Part shown: one piece after another, positions 44,704 to 54,100 of the stretch
How positions within the stretch are numbered: position 1 is the stretch's first letter
Layout: every line of letters starts with the position of its first letter
DNA from: Sphingomonadales bacterium
GTDB taxonomy: Bacteria; Pseudomonadota; Alphaproteobacteria; Sphingomonadales; Sphingomonadaceae
NCBI GenBank assembly: GCA_017309275.1
Contig: JAFKLT010000058.1
Span: 1 to 62,195, forward strand
Reading direction: 5' to 3'
DNA: 62,195 nt
Made by a program: the position numbers and the translations under genes
The notes under the pieces: generated by a model
The model's input: only the letters and a program-made list of their open reading frames with translations
The model's database searches: none
Told to the model about the DNA's origin: nothing

Positions 44704-45786
44704 TCAGTTCGGGGTGGTCGATCCGATGCGGGCGAGCAGCGCGGCAAGGTCGGCCTGGCGCGAGCATCCGGTCTTTTCGAGCACGCGGCGGATCTGGCTT
44801 CGCACCGTACTGATCGCGACGTCGCCGTCGGTCGCGAGCGCCTCGGGCGTATCGCCGCGTGCGATGCCGCTTGCGATGCGTGCTTCGGCCGGCGTCAGGT
44901 CGAACAGCGATTTCATCAGTGTCGCCGACGGAACGCGATCGGATGCGACAGGAAGCAAGAGCAGCAGGGCGTAGCTGTCGCCGAACACGTCATGCGCGCC
45001 GCGTCGGACCGGCACGACGTGCGCGACCTGCTGCGGAATGCCGATATCGTCGCGCACGGCAAAGGACCTGACCCCCTCGTCCGATCCGGCGGCCAGGGCG
45101 GCCAGCGCATCGCCGAGCATCTGGTCGGCCTGGCGATCGGCAAGTCGAAGGCGACCCTGGGCGCCCCACAGGATGCGCGCGCCAAGCTCGTCCGCGAGCG
45201 GGCTGGCTTCCGCGACCTCGCCGTTCATGCGCAGCAGGAAGGCGGGAAGCTGGAGCGCGGTCAGCGCCTCGGCAGCGCCCTGTGCTCGCTTGTGCTGAAG
45301 GCGCGCGCTGACGAGCGCGCTCCGCGCGAGATGCGGGCGGAGCATGTTCAGCCGCGCGACGCTGTCGGCGTCGACCGGACCGTCGGAAAAGGCACGCTCG
45401 ACGCTGAAGACGATATTGTCGCCGGTGGGGACTTGCACGCCCGTGCCCGCCGACCAGCCGAGCCCGCGCGGACGAAAGAAGTCGCGATAGACCGGGTCGG
45501 CCTCGATCTCCGCATCGCTCCAGAAATCATGTTCGACGAAGAAGGAGGGGGCCTCCTGGTTCATCAGGCAGAGTCGGCGGCTGCATTTGCCGAACCAGCC
45601 TTCCTCGACATAGGCGGCGAAGATATCCGAGACGCGTTCCGATGCGGTCCAGTTGAGCGCCTTGCGCGCCGAAAAGAGCAGGCCGCCCGCCGATCCCGTC
45701 AGCGCCGCCACCTCGCCGAGAACGGCCGGCCAAGCCTCCGGCACTACCGAGCATTCATAGATGCGGTCGACAAGATCCTCGTGCAT
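44704..45786 (-). CDS. LuxR-type (helix-turn-helix) transcriptional regulator
   Basis: A 360-residue regulator with a C-terminal LuxR/FixJ-type HTH. LTPAEARIASGIARGDTPEA and STVRSQIRRVLEKTGCSRQ are the recognition elements, at about residues 292-350. The N-terminal 280 residues have no clear autoinducer domain; the layout (a conserved early IYECSVVPEAWPAVL, then a PAS-like region with AFLLRMNGEVAEAS) is of the type seen beside sphingomonad catabolic and receptor genes. It faces the cluster D receptor tail-to-tail and is divergent from the Ser/Thr kinase gene, so it could regulate either. The ligand is unknown. Confidence 0.85.
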   Translation of the reverse strand: MHEDLVDRIYECSVVPEAWPAVLGEVAALTGSAGGLLFSARKALNWTASERVSDIFAAYVEEGWFGKCSRRLCLMNQEAPSFFVEHDFWSDAEIEADPVYRDFFRPRGLGWSAGTGVQVPTGDNIVFSVERAFSDGPVDADSVARLNMLRPHLARSALVSARLQHKRAQGAAEALTALQLPAFLLRMNGEVAEASPLADELGARILWGAQGRLRLADRQADQMLGDALAALAAGSDEGVRSFAVRDDIGIPQQVAHVVPVRRGAHDVFGDSYALLLLLPVASDRVPSATLMKSLFDLTPAEARIASGIARGDTPEALATDGDVAISTVRSQIRRVLEKTGCSRQADLAALLARIGSTTPN

Positions 45787-45946
45787 TCGCGATCCCCCAT
45801 ATCAGCGAGCGGTCAGCCATATGCCATAAAAGCAAGCCACGCGGAACGATGGCGCGGGCTAAGCCGTCCTTCCGGGCGCATCCATTCGGCGAAGCAATTG
45901 CTATTGCCCATCCTTCTGATACCCCAGGCGAAGATCGGGGGGACAC

Positions 45947-48379
45947 ATGGTCGATGACGGCGCCGGCGAATGGAGAGCTATTCAGAAACTGTTCGATCAA
46001 TTGGTCGACCTGTCGCCGGACGATCAGGAAAGACTATTGGCCCGATCGACCGAGCCGCCGACGGTCACCGCAAAGGCCATGGCGATGCTAAAGGCCCACC
46101 ACTCCAACAGCATTCTCGACGGCACGAGCCCGTCCCTGGGTGGTGAAACAGGCGAGGGCGATTTCAGGTCGCTGCTGGCCGGCCAGGTCGTCGGGGACTT
46201 TACCATCGACCGCTATCTCGGGCGCGGCGGGATGGGCGAGGTCTATCTGGCCCGCCGATCCAACGCCGATTTTGTTCAACAGGTCGCGATCAAGCTGCTT
46301 CGCACCGAAGCCGCAGCGAAAAGCCAGCTCTTTGCGCGCGAGCGGCGTCTGCTCGCGAGCCTCAGTCACCCGCATATCGCGCGTCTTATCGACGGCGGGA
46401 TGGCGGCCGACGGGCGGCCCTATATGGTCATGGATTATATCGATGGGCGGCCGATCGACGTCTGGGTTCGCGAGGAGCGCGCAGACCTTGCCACCCGATT
46501 GCGGTTGTTCCGGGATATTTGCGGGGCAGTGGCCTATGCGCACGCACATCTGGTGGTGCACCGCGACCTGAAGCCGTCGAACATCATGATCGACGGCGAA
46601 GGCTCGGTCAAACTGCTCGACTTCGGTATCGCGAAGCTGATCGACGGCGATCTCGGAGCAGCGGAGACGACGCAGCCGATGCTGACGCCCGACTACGCCG
46701 CACCGGAGCAATTGGGCGGCGAGCATGTCACCGTCGCGACCGATATCTATGCGTTGGGCGCGGTCCTGTTTCAGCTTTTGACAGGCGCGTCACCGTGGCA
46801 GCGCGACGGTAGCTCGGTGCCCATGATGGTGCGCCGTATCCTGCAAGAAGACCCCGAACTGCCAAGCCGGGTTGCAGCGCGCGAGGGCGCGCCGGTCCGG
46901 GCGCAGGCGGTTGCGGGCGACCTCGACGCGATCGTGCTGAAGGCGATGCGACGCGATCCGGCGCAACGTTATGCCAGCGTGCAGGACCTGGCCGATGATG
47001 TCGCGCGGCATCAGGCGCTGAAACCGGTGAAGGCCCGCGATGGGACGACGCGCTATCGCTTCGGCCGCTTCGTCCGACGCAACAGGCTGGCGGTGACCGC
47101 GGCCGGAGCGGCGGCAGCGGCGTTACTCGTCGGCGTGGGCGGGATCGTCTGGCAGTCGCACCAGACCGCGATTGAACGCGATCTGGCGCAGGACGCGGCG
47201 CGGCGTTCCGCATCGATCAACCAGATGTTGCAGATCATGCTGCGCGATACGGCGGAGTCCGACGTCGGCGACAGCGTGACCGTCAAGCAGATGCTGGACT
47301 CGACCGCCGAACGATTGGTCAACTCGGTCGACACCAGCGCGGATTCGGCGACTTTGGTGTCGACGCTCTTCGATCTCTATATCACGCTGGAGGACCCGGT
47401 CGGCGGCGATGCGCTGATCACCAAGGCGCTGGCCCGCGGAATCGGCAAGGGCGACCGCGTCGCGACGGCGCAACTAAAGGTCCGCGCGGCGGCCTCCGCG
47501 GCCTCGTTGGGAAAAACCGATGCGATGGCGCCCCTGATCGATGCCGCGGAACCCGTTTTTCGGACTGACCCCGTGCGGTTCCGTCGCGAGCTCGTCGATA
47601 TCAATCTGACGCGGGCGCAGTTGTGGCGGCGCACGGGCCGGATCGAAGACGCCATCGCGCTGTTGAAAGGGACCTTGTCCGACGCCGACATCGCCTATGC
47701 AGACAATTATCGCGACCGCATGACGGTCTATAACAATCTTCTCGCCTATATGGTGGAAGCGAACCAGATCGATGCGATGCCGGAAATTTTCGCTCGGGCG
47801 GACAAGATTACCGCTGCGAACCGGCAGGGCGACAGCACGCTGGCTCTCGCCATGGAGCAGCTCAAGGGCGTGCGGTTCGTCAAGCTGGAGCAGCCCGAGC
47901 GCGCGGAGCCCATCCTGCAACGTGTCGTGGCGCGGCGCCGCGCCGTGTTCGGCCGCTCGGCTGGGCTGGCGGTCGATCTGTTCCATCTGGGCCGCGTGAA
48001 GGTCGCGCTGAAAAAATATAAGGAAGCCGGCCTTTTGCTGGCGGAGTCCTGGCCGATGGCGAGCGAGAAGCTGAGCCCTTCCGCGCAGCCGACGTTGATC
48101 ATCGCGGGGACGCTGGTGGAGGCGCTTGCCGAACAGGGGGATATGGCTGGAGCCTTGGCGGTGCTCGGGAAGATCGATCCGATCCTGAAGGATATACCGG
48201 TCGGTCCGACGCACGGTATTGTCGAGCGCGCGCGCGCCATCACGCTTCTGAAGGTCGGACGGATTGCCGAAGCGAGAGCGGCGGCGGACCGGGCGGAAGC
48301 GATCTTCAAGGCGATGGGTCCGACCGGGGAATCCTATCTCAAGGCCTTCCCGGCGCTGCGCAAGCGGCTGGCCGGGTAG
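45947..48379 (+). CDS. transmembrane Ser/Thr protein kinase with C-terminal TPR-like domain
   Basis: An 810-residue Hanks-type kinase. An acidic N-terminal region (1-80) precedes the kinase domain: glycine loop LGRGGMGEVY (91-100), Lys116 in VAIKLL, HRDLKPSN (205-212), DFG (225-227) and APEQ. One membrane segment lies at about 381-402. The remaining 400 residues are helical repeats resembling TPRs. In the PknB-like topology the C-terminal part would be periplasmic and sense a signal. All catalytic residues are present. It converges with an ECF sigma gene 15 bases away. Kinase-linked ECF sigma factors (for example the ECF43 type) need phosphorylation to work. Confidence 0.92.
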   Translation: MVDDGAGEWRAIQKLFDQLVDLSPDDQERLLARSTEPPTVTAKAMAMLKAHHSNSILDGTSPSLGGETGEGDFRSLLAGQVVGDFTIDRYLGRGGMGEVYLARRSNADFVQQVAIKLLRTEAAAKSQLFARERRLLASLSHPHIARLIDGGMAADGRPYMVMDYIDGRPIDVWVREERADLATRLRLFRDICGAVAYAHAHLVVHRDLKPSNIMIDGEGSVKLLDFGIAKLIDGDLGAAETTQPMLTPDYAAPEQLGGEHVTVATDIYALGAVLFQLLTGASPWQRDGSSVPMMVRRILQEDPELPSRVAAREGAPVRAQAVAGDLDAIVLKAMRRDPAQRYASVQDLADDVARHQALKPVKARDGTTRYRFGRFVRRNRLAVTAAGAAAAALLVGVGGIVWQSHQTAIERDLAQDAARRSASINQMLQIMLRDTAESDVGDSVTVKQMLDSTAERLVNSVDTSADSATLVSTLFDLYITLEDPVGGDALITKALARGIGKGDRVATAQLKVRAAASAASLGKTDAMAPLIDAAEPVFRTDPVRFRRELVDINLTRAQLWRRTGRIEDAIALLKGTLSDADIAYADNYRDRMTVYNNLLAYMVEANQIDAMPEIFARADKITAANRQGDSTLALAMEQLKGVRFVKLEQPERAEPILQRVVARRRAVFGRSAGLAVDLFHLGRVKVALKKYKEAGLLLAESWPMASEKLSPSAQPTLIIAGTLVEALAEQGDMAGALAVLGKIDPILKDIPVGPTHGIVERARAITLLKVGRIAEARAAADRAEAIFKAMGPTGESYLKAFPALRKRLAG

Positions 48380-48394
48380 GGGCAGGCGGGCACT

Positions 48395-48880
48395 CTAAGC
48401 CGCCAGCATTTCGACATGGATCCAGGCGCGGGCCTGGACCCACCAGCGCCGTACGGTGCGATCCGAAACCCCCAGAACCTCTGCGGTTTCCTTTTCGTCG
48501 AGGCCGGCAAAGAAGCGGCAATCGACGACCTTCGCCAGATTGGCGTCGACATCGGCAAGCGCTTTCAGCGCGTCACCCAGCCGGACGATCTCCGCATCCT
48601 CGGGGACCGCGGCGGCCATCGAGTCCAGGCTTTGGGTGAAGCTGTACATCTGCGCGTCCCGTTTCGAGGCCATGCGCGCGCGCGCTGCGTCGATCAGGAT
48701 GTGGCGGATCGCGGTTGCGGCACAGCCCAGGAAATGGGCCTCGCTTTCCCACCCTTCGCGGCGTTGCAATTTGACATAAGCCTCGTTGATCAAGGCGGTC
48801 GGTTGCAGCGTTTGCGGTCCGCCGGCACGAAAATGCTCGCGCCGCGCGATGACCCGCAGCTCGCCATAGAGCAGAGCCAT
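48395..48880 (-). CDS. ECF-type RNA polymerase sigma factor (kinase-associated, TIGR02999-like)
   Basis: A 161-residue sigma factor. Region 2 contains QTLQPTALINEAYVKL and HFLGCAATAIRHILIDAARAR, the hallmark of the TIGR02999-like ECF group; region 4 is VDCRFFAGLDEKETAEVLGVSDRTVRRWW. The N-terminus is short: the family usually has about 15 more residues before YGELR, and in-frame codons continue upstream without ATG, GTG or TTG in the nearest 40 codons, so the true start is uncertain. No anti-sigma gene is adjacent. The convergent Ser/Thr kinase is the likely activator. It lies at the end of a run of genes for exported proteins. Confidence 0.85.
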   Translation of the reverse strand: MALLYGELRVIARREHFRAGGPQTLQPTALINEAYVKLQRREGWESEAHFLGCAATAIRHILIDAARARMASKRDAQMYSFTQSLDSMAAAVPEDAEIVRLGDALKALADVDANLAKVVDCRFFAGLDEKETAEVLGVSDRTVRRWWVQARAWIHVEMLAA

Positions 48881-49047
48881 CAGGTCATCGGCATTTCCTG
48901 AAAAATTCGATGCGGCGCTGGGATCCGGATCGATCGACTTTCTCCGCGCTTTCCGGCGACCACCCGCCGCATTCGCGGAATTTATGCGGCGGGGTCAGGG
49001 CTTTGGCAAGCGCGAAAGAAAGGCGTCGTTGTCTGGTAGTCGAGACC

Positions 49048-49605
49048 TCAGGCGCCCAGATCGCGGGCGAGCTTCGTCGCCTGCTCCTTTGACGACGGGC
49101 TGCTCGGCAGCGTGATGATCGCAAATTTGTCGTCGCCGATGAAGACGTTCATCGCGTCGATCTTGCCGATCCAGAACGCCGATTTGCCCAGGCCTGCGAC
49201 CGCTTCGACGCTGCCGCCGAAAGCCTCGGCGGCTTGCTTGGAGGTATTGAGCGCCGTCGTCATCGCTTCGGGCGTGTTGTCGCCAATCGGCGACCAGCGG
49301 AGCATGACGGAGGCGCGGGTGCCGTCTTCCATGATATAGCTGCACTCCGATGTCGTCGCATCGCTGCCACCGCTGCTGACGTGGACGAGGCCCAGGCTGG
49401 CTTCGCTGACGGGCTTGCCGGCCGTCGCGGCCATCTTTGCCTTGTCGACGACCGAACAGGCGTCAGCGGCATTCCAGCCGGCGGGCGCGGCGGTGCCGCC
49501 GCCAGCCACGGCGTCTTCGCCCTGCTTTGCGGATTCCGTCGATCCGCCGCAGCCCGCCAGTGTCAGCGAAGCCGCGAGGCCGATAACAAATTTCGTCATC
49601 TTCAT
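49048..49605 (-). CDS. lipoprotein of unknown function (DUF3558-like pattern)
   Basis: A 185-residue lipoprotein. The signal peptide MKMTKFVIGLAASLTLAGC ends in the lipobox LAGC (Cys19). The mature part holds DACSVVDKAKMAATAGKPVS and CSYIMEDGTRASVMLRW, two cysteines likely to form a disulfide; this resembles DUF3558-type lipoproteins, which are of unknown function. I chose the ATG at 49605, the lipoprotein signal start; an open frame continues upstream without a signal. It lies 34 bases downstream of the next exported-protein gene and upstream of the ECF sigma gene, all on the minus strand. Confidence 0.72.
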   Translation of the reverse strand: MKMTKFVIGLAASLTLAGCGGSTESAKQGEDAVAGGGTAAPAGWNAADACSVVDKAKMAATAGKPVSEASLGLVHVSSGGSDATTSECSYIMEDGTRASVMLRWSPIGDNTPEAMTTALNTSKQAAEAFGGSVEAVAGLGKSAFWIGKIDAMNVFIGDDKFAIITLPSSPSSKEQATKLARDLGA

Positions 49606-49639
49606 GTTCGTTGGTCCTTCATTCAGGGATATATTGGTC

Positions 49640-50518
49640 TCAGCCGCAGCTACCGGCGCGATTGCTGGTGCGGTCCGCGGCATAGAAATCGAAATAGCCC
49701 TCGCCGAGCGCGGGATCGGTGTTCCGGCCGATGCCGATCAGATCCTTGCCGTTGGCGCTGAGGCCAAAATAGGCGCGATGCTTGATCGGCGATCCGTCGA
49801 GGCCGACTTCGGTCATCGAGAGGATCATCGTCCGCCCCTTTATGACGCCTGTAACCTGGCCTTGGAGCAGTTCATAACAGCCCGTGACCTGGTTGCCCTG
49901 TTGCGTCAGGCTGATCTTGCCCCAGCCGCTGTGGCCCTGATAGGTGCCGGTCACGTTGGGCATTTTGGCCGTCGCCGTCAGTTGCCGCCCATAACCGTGA
50001 AAGCCGGTCAGCGCGGAATATTCGTCGCCCGTATAATTATCGACGACGGTCAATCGTACCCATCGGCCCACGGGCAGAAATTCGGGGTCGAAAGAAAAGC
50101 TCTGGTTGTTCTTGAGCCGTTTCAGGGTGACCGCTGCGACGGTTTCGAAGCCGCTGGTCGCGGAGGTGTCGGACACTTCGACCGTGACCGATCGGACCGC
50201 CTTGGCGTCGCGATTCAGCGGACCGGTGTCGAACGAGATACGGCTTAGTTCGGTGCGTTCCGGCAACTCCAGAACGAACACCGGGGAGGGGGAGGCCTGT
50301 CCCGTCCAGTCGGTCGCGACGAATCCGTCGATCAGGTTGAGCGGGCTGCTGTCCATCTGGCTGATCATCACGTCGTCGGGATATTCGACTATGCGCGCGC
50401 CTTCGGAAAAGGCGAACAGGTCGGGCTGCCCCTTACCCTGCGCGCCGGCCATGCCCGTGCCGGTGAGGAGCGCGGCTGCGCTGATGGCAAGAGCCAGGGA
50501 TTTGCGAAATTTTGTCAT
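49640..50518 (-). CDS. exported protein with discoidin-like (F5/8 type C) beta domain
   Basis: A 292-residue protein with a signal peptide (MTKFRKSLALAISAAALLTG..., cleavage near AGAQG). Residues about 45-180 resemble a galactose-binding/discoidin jelly roll: NLIDGFVATDWTGQ, PVFVLELPERTELSRI, and WVRLTVVDNYTGDEYSAL. The C-terminal third has VTGTYQGHSGWGKISLTQQG and VTGCYELLQGQVTGV, a small beta-barrel lipocalin-like pattern. It probably binds carbohydrate or cell-envelope material in the periplasm or at the surface. It is in the exported-protein run next to the ECF sigma gene. Identity beyond fold is unknown. Confidence 0.68.
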   Translation of the reverse strand: MTKFRKSLALAISAAALLTGTGMAGAQGKGQPDLFAFSEGARIVEYPDDVMISQMDSSPLNLIDGFVATDWTGQASPSPVFVLELPERTELSRISFDTGPLNRDAKAVRSVTVEVSDTSATSGFETVAAVTLKRLKNNQSFSFDPEFLPVGRWVRLTVVDNYTGDEYSALTGFHGYGRQLTATAKMPNVTGTYQGHSGWGKISLTQQGNQVTGCYELLQGQVTGVIKGRTMILSMTEVGLDGSPIKHRAYFGLSANGKDLIGIGRNTDPALGEGYFDFYAADRTSNRAGSCG

Positions 50519-50564
50519 GCAAAAATCCTTTCTGTCGATGATGTGGGTCGACGGGACATGCCGC

Positions 50565-51005
50565 CTATTGCGGGTCCTGTGTCTTGCGGGCGGTCGTCAG
50601 AATGTCCTGGACCAGGCCCAGGGGATCCGTGCCGGGCGATCCCGGCGCGCCGCCATGGCGGCCGGCCTTTCGGATTACCGTGCGGACAATCGTTTCGGCG
50701 TCCTGCACCCGTTGTGCGCCCTTGTTGCCCAGAACGCTGGTGGCAATGTCCGCGACGCTGCGGTCGCCGATCGATTGCGGGGAAGCAGTGCCATAGGCCG
50801 GCTCGGCCGCATATGGGTCGGCGGGGTCGGCTTCGGCATATGGGTCGGCATCCGCATACGGGTCGGCCTCTGCATCCGTCTGGTCATAGCCTTCGTCTGC
50901 CGGCAGTTCCCCAGGCTCTTCGGCGGCGAATTGGGCATGGGCCGGTGAGGCCGACAGGCTTGCGGCCGCTATCAGGGCAAGCGTAACGCAAAGCGATCGT
51001 CGCAT
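50565..51005 (-). CDS. exported small protein with acidic Asp-Pro-Tyr-Ala repeats
   Basis: A 146-residue protein with a signal peptide ending SPAHAQ. Residues about 45-72 hold three to four short tandem ADPYA units, so a flexible acidic segment. The C-terminal 70 residues are helical (SIGDRSVADIATSVLGNKGAQRVQ onward) with a glycine/proline segment. I recognise no family. It lies between the 1024-residue repeat protein and the discoidin-like protein on the same strand, with gaps of 108 and 46 bases, so co-transcription is likely. The acidic repeats complement the Arg-rich repeats of the large protein, which may point to an interaction. Confidence 0.65.
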   Translation of the reverse strand: MRRSLCVTLALIAAASLSASPAHAQFAAEEPGELPADEGYDQTDAEADPYADADPYAEADPADPYAAEPAYGTASPQSIGDRSVADIATSVLGNKGAQRVQDAETIVRTVIRKAGRHGGAPGSPGTDPLGLVQDILTTARKTQDPQ

Positions 51006-51113
51006 GGTCTTTACTCCCTCAAACCAGTGGTTCCCGCCAAACGGGCCACCTTTTCCTTAAGACGGCAAAGCGCGTGGAAAGCGGACACGGCGCGCCGTTG
51101 CGCCGTGCGCTTT

Positions 51114-54100
51114 TTACCGGATCAGCTTGGGCTGCTTTCCCATCTTGGCTTGCTTTGCGGCCAGCGCGGCGGTCGCCATCGATTGCCGCAGCTTGGAATC
51201 GTCGACTTCCTTCTGGAATTTGGGGACGAATTCCTTGTTGACCTGTTGGTTGATCTTCATCGTGCCGAGGCTGGGTGTCGCATTCGCAATCTCTGCCGCG
51301 CGCGGCCCCATTTGCATCGTCAACGCGGTGATATTGTCAAAGCAGAGGCTGTCCTCGCACTGCTTCGTCCAGATCGCCTGCGCCAGAATGCCCATCGCAT
51401 TCGACACGTCCTGCGACTTGCGCGCCTGCGCCTGGGCGACATAGGCGGCTGCCCGCTTGGCTGCTTCGACGTAGAAGGGATTCATCGCCTGGAGCAGCGT
51501 CTTCAGGTCGCCGCCCGGATTGTCGGCGTCCATCTTCTTCCCTTCGAAAACCGCCTTGTTGCGCGCCAACCTGACGCCGAACCGACAGGTGTCGTCGATG
51601 CATTTCGGAATCCACAGGGCCTCGAAATCCATGCCCCATTGTTCGACGCGGCCCAGGAACAGCGACTGGGCTCCGTTCGGCGTGAAGCGGAATTCCTGTG
51701 AGCAGACGGTTCCTTCGTGGCATTCGAACTTCAGCCCGTCCGACGGCACGGTGACGGCCAATTGGGGGAACCAGACCGGCCAGTCGACCTTTGCGCCCCA
51801 TACCGCCAGGTCGATGAACAGCCGGGCGTTGAGGCCCGGGGTCAGCGTGAATTTGATCCCATATTGCGGATTGCCGATGTTGAATTCGGCCGCGCCGTTT
51901 TTCAGTGCGACCGGTACCGATGCGGTACCCGCAGGCAAAATGGTCGTCTTGTTGCCGGCGAATTTATCGGTCAGCGTCAGCGACAGCAGGGTCGAATCCA
52001 TCCGGACGTCGACGGCCGGAAATACCTTCGCGCCAAGTACTCCAAAATTCCCGCTCCCCCCGAGCAGATCGAGCTGTTCGAGAATGAAGGGCGCCGACGG
52101 ACCCGGTTTGCCGGGCTCTGGCGGCTTGAACTGGCCGTTGGTGAAGTCGCCTGGCAACAGCGTCGTGAGATCATAGTCGAGCAGGGGAATGTCGATCGGG
52201 CCAAGCTGTCCGACCAGCGGCAGCTTTGCGCCGACCCCGGCGTGGGCCGAGAAGCTGGCGACCAGTTCCTTGCCATCATACACGAGGTTGCCGGGCAGCT
52301 TCGTCGAGGCATAGTCCGCCGCGCTGCCGTTGATGGTCGCGACGTTTGCCGTCACCGTTCCGCTCTGCGCGCCGTCCTTCAGAGCGTAGTCGTACGTGCC
52401 GGTCAGCTGGATCGGGAAACGCAGCCCGAACTTATAGCCGAAGCCGGCGGATACCTTGGCGTAATAGCTTTCCTTGCACCCGAACAGGCACCATTTGATC
52501 GTGGTATAGACCCCTTGGCTCCACTCGAAATCGCGTCCCAGGGTGAAGCCAGCGAGATAGGTGTGGGTGCCGAGCGGATAGGATGCGCTGACATCCTCGA
52601 CCTTGGGCGCGGGCGGCGGCGCGGGGGTTACCGGTTCTTGCGGCGGTGCGTTGGTGGGGACGTAGAAAACCTGTTCGATCAGATTGTCGCTGTTGTTGAT
52701 AAGCTCGCCGGCAAGCGACGTGTCGTCGAGCGCCTCCAGCCGAGCGACTTCGGCATCGCCAACGGCCGATGCGAGTTCGGCGCGCATTCCCGGGTCCGCA
52801 AGTCGGGCGCGGAAATCTGCGACCCTTTTGTCGATATCCTGCCCGACCCGGTTGCGTTCTGCCTTGGCTTCGCTCAGCGCCTGCGCCCGTTTGACGGGAT
52901 CGCGGACGTAACGGAGGCTGCCTGCCCGGGCGTAGCTGCTGTCGATGTCGGCGGCGGACGAGCGGGTAAAGCAGGATACGCCAGTTGCTGCGATCCGGGC
53001 GCGGTTTTCCGCCGTGGTACAAGCGCCGGGCTTGAAACTGTACGACAGGAAGTCGCGGACAACGACGCCTTTGCCGATCTCATAGGCCGTCAGCTTGCCG
53101 GGCCGCACATCGACCAGATCGGGCATCCGCCCCAGTCGATCGGCGACGTTGATCAGCGCCATCGGGTTGTCGAGCATCTTGCGAAAATCGAGCTGCGACT
53201 TGCCGACCTTGACCATGGGATTGGCGCGCAACTGCGCGCCCGAAATCTCGCGGGCGACGGGCAGAGTCCGGATCATGTCGTCGAATGCGCCGCGCCGCAG
53301 GGTCACGGATCCCGAGAGCGGGAGCGTCTGGCCCTCGGCTGGCGGGACGAGTTCGGTCGCCAGGACGTTGACCATCGATCCCGGGCGCGGGCGCACCGGG
53401 GTTTGTGGGCGGCGGTCCGACGGGACAATGACGGGCGGTTGCGCCGGGTCGCCGGCAGCATCTCCATCGGACGAGGTGACGACCGGCGGACGGCGACGGG
53501 CATCGCCGGGAGGGACATTGGTGATCACCGGCGGACGACGGCGGACATCGCCGACTCCCTCCGTCGAAGGAGTGGTGATCACGGGAGGGCGTCGCCGGAC
53601 TTCGCCGGTCCCATCGGAAGCCGGGGTGGTAATGATGGGCGGGCGTCGCCGCACCTCTCCGGGAGCCGTATCCGCGGGCGTCGGCGTCGTGATCACCGGC
53701 GGCACGCGTCGCGGCCGTACCGGGCCGGTCGGCGGCGGCGCCGGCGGCGTTGTGACGACGGGCGGCACGCGGCGGATTTCCGAGTTGTCCGGAATGGAGG
53801 TCGATACGGTTGGCGGCGTCGTGATGACGGGTGGCCGCCGGCGCGGCGCGACCGTCGATTGTGTCGGACGCTGATCGCTATCCGTCGTGGGCGTCGTCGC
53901 CGGTACGCGCCGCACGGGCGGCGCAACGGGCACCGTCGCCGGGGTCGGCGACGTTACGATCGGCGCAACCCGGCGAATTTGCCGGGGGGCGGGCGAGGGT
54001 GTCGGCGCCGGGGCTTCTTCCGCCGCAGGCTCCGCCTCTTCGGCCGGCGGCGGGGGCGGGGTCACGATCCGCGGCGGGATACGCCGCGGAGGCGTCTGTG

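Noticed and set aside
44474-44767. A 97-codon open frame between the receptor and LuxR genes
   Set aside because: It overlaps both neighbours' 3' ends, has no ribosome site and contains hairpin sequences. A short remnant of an older gene cannot be excluded.
53472-53843. Tandem repeats as a CRISPR array
   Set aside because: The repeats are degenerate, of uneven spacing and in frame with protein repeats; no spacers or cas genes are present.
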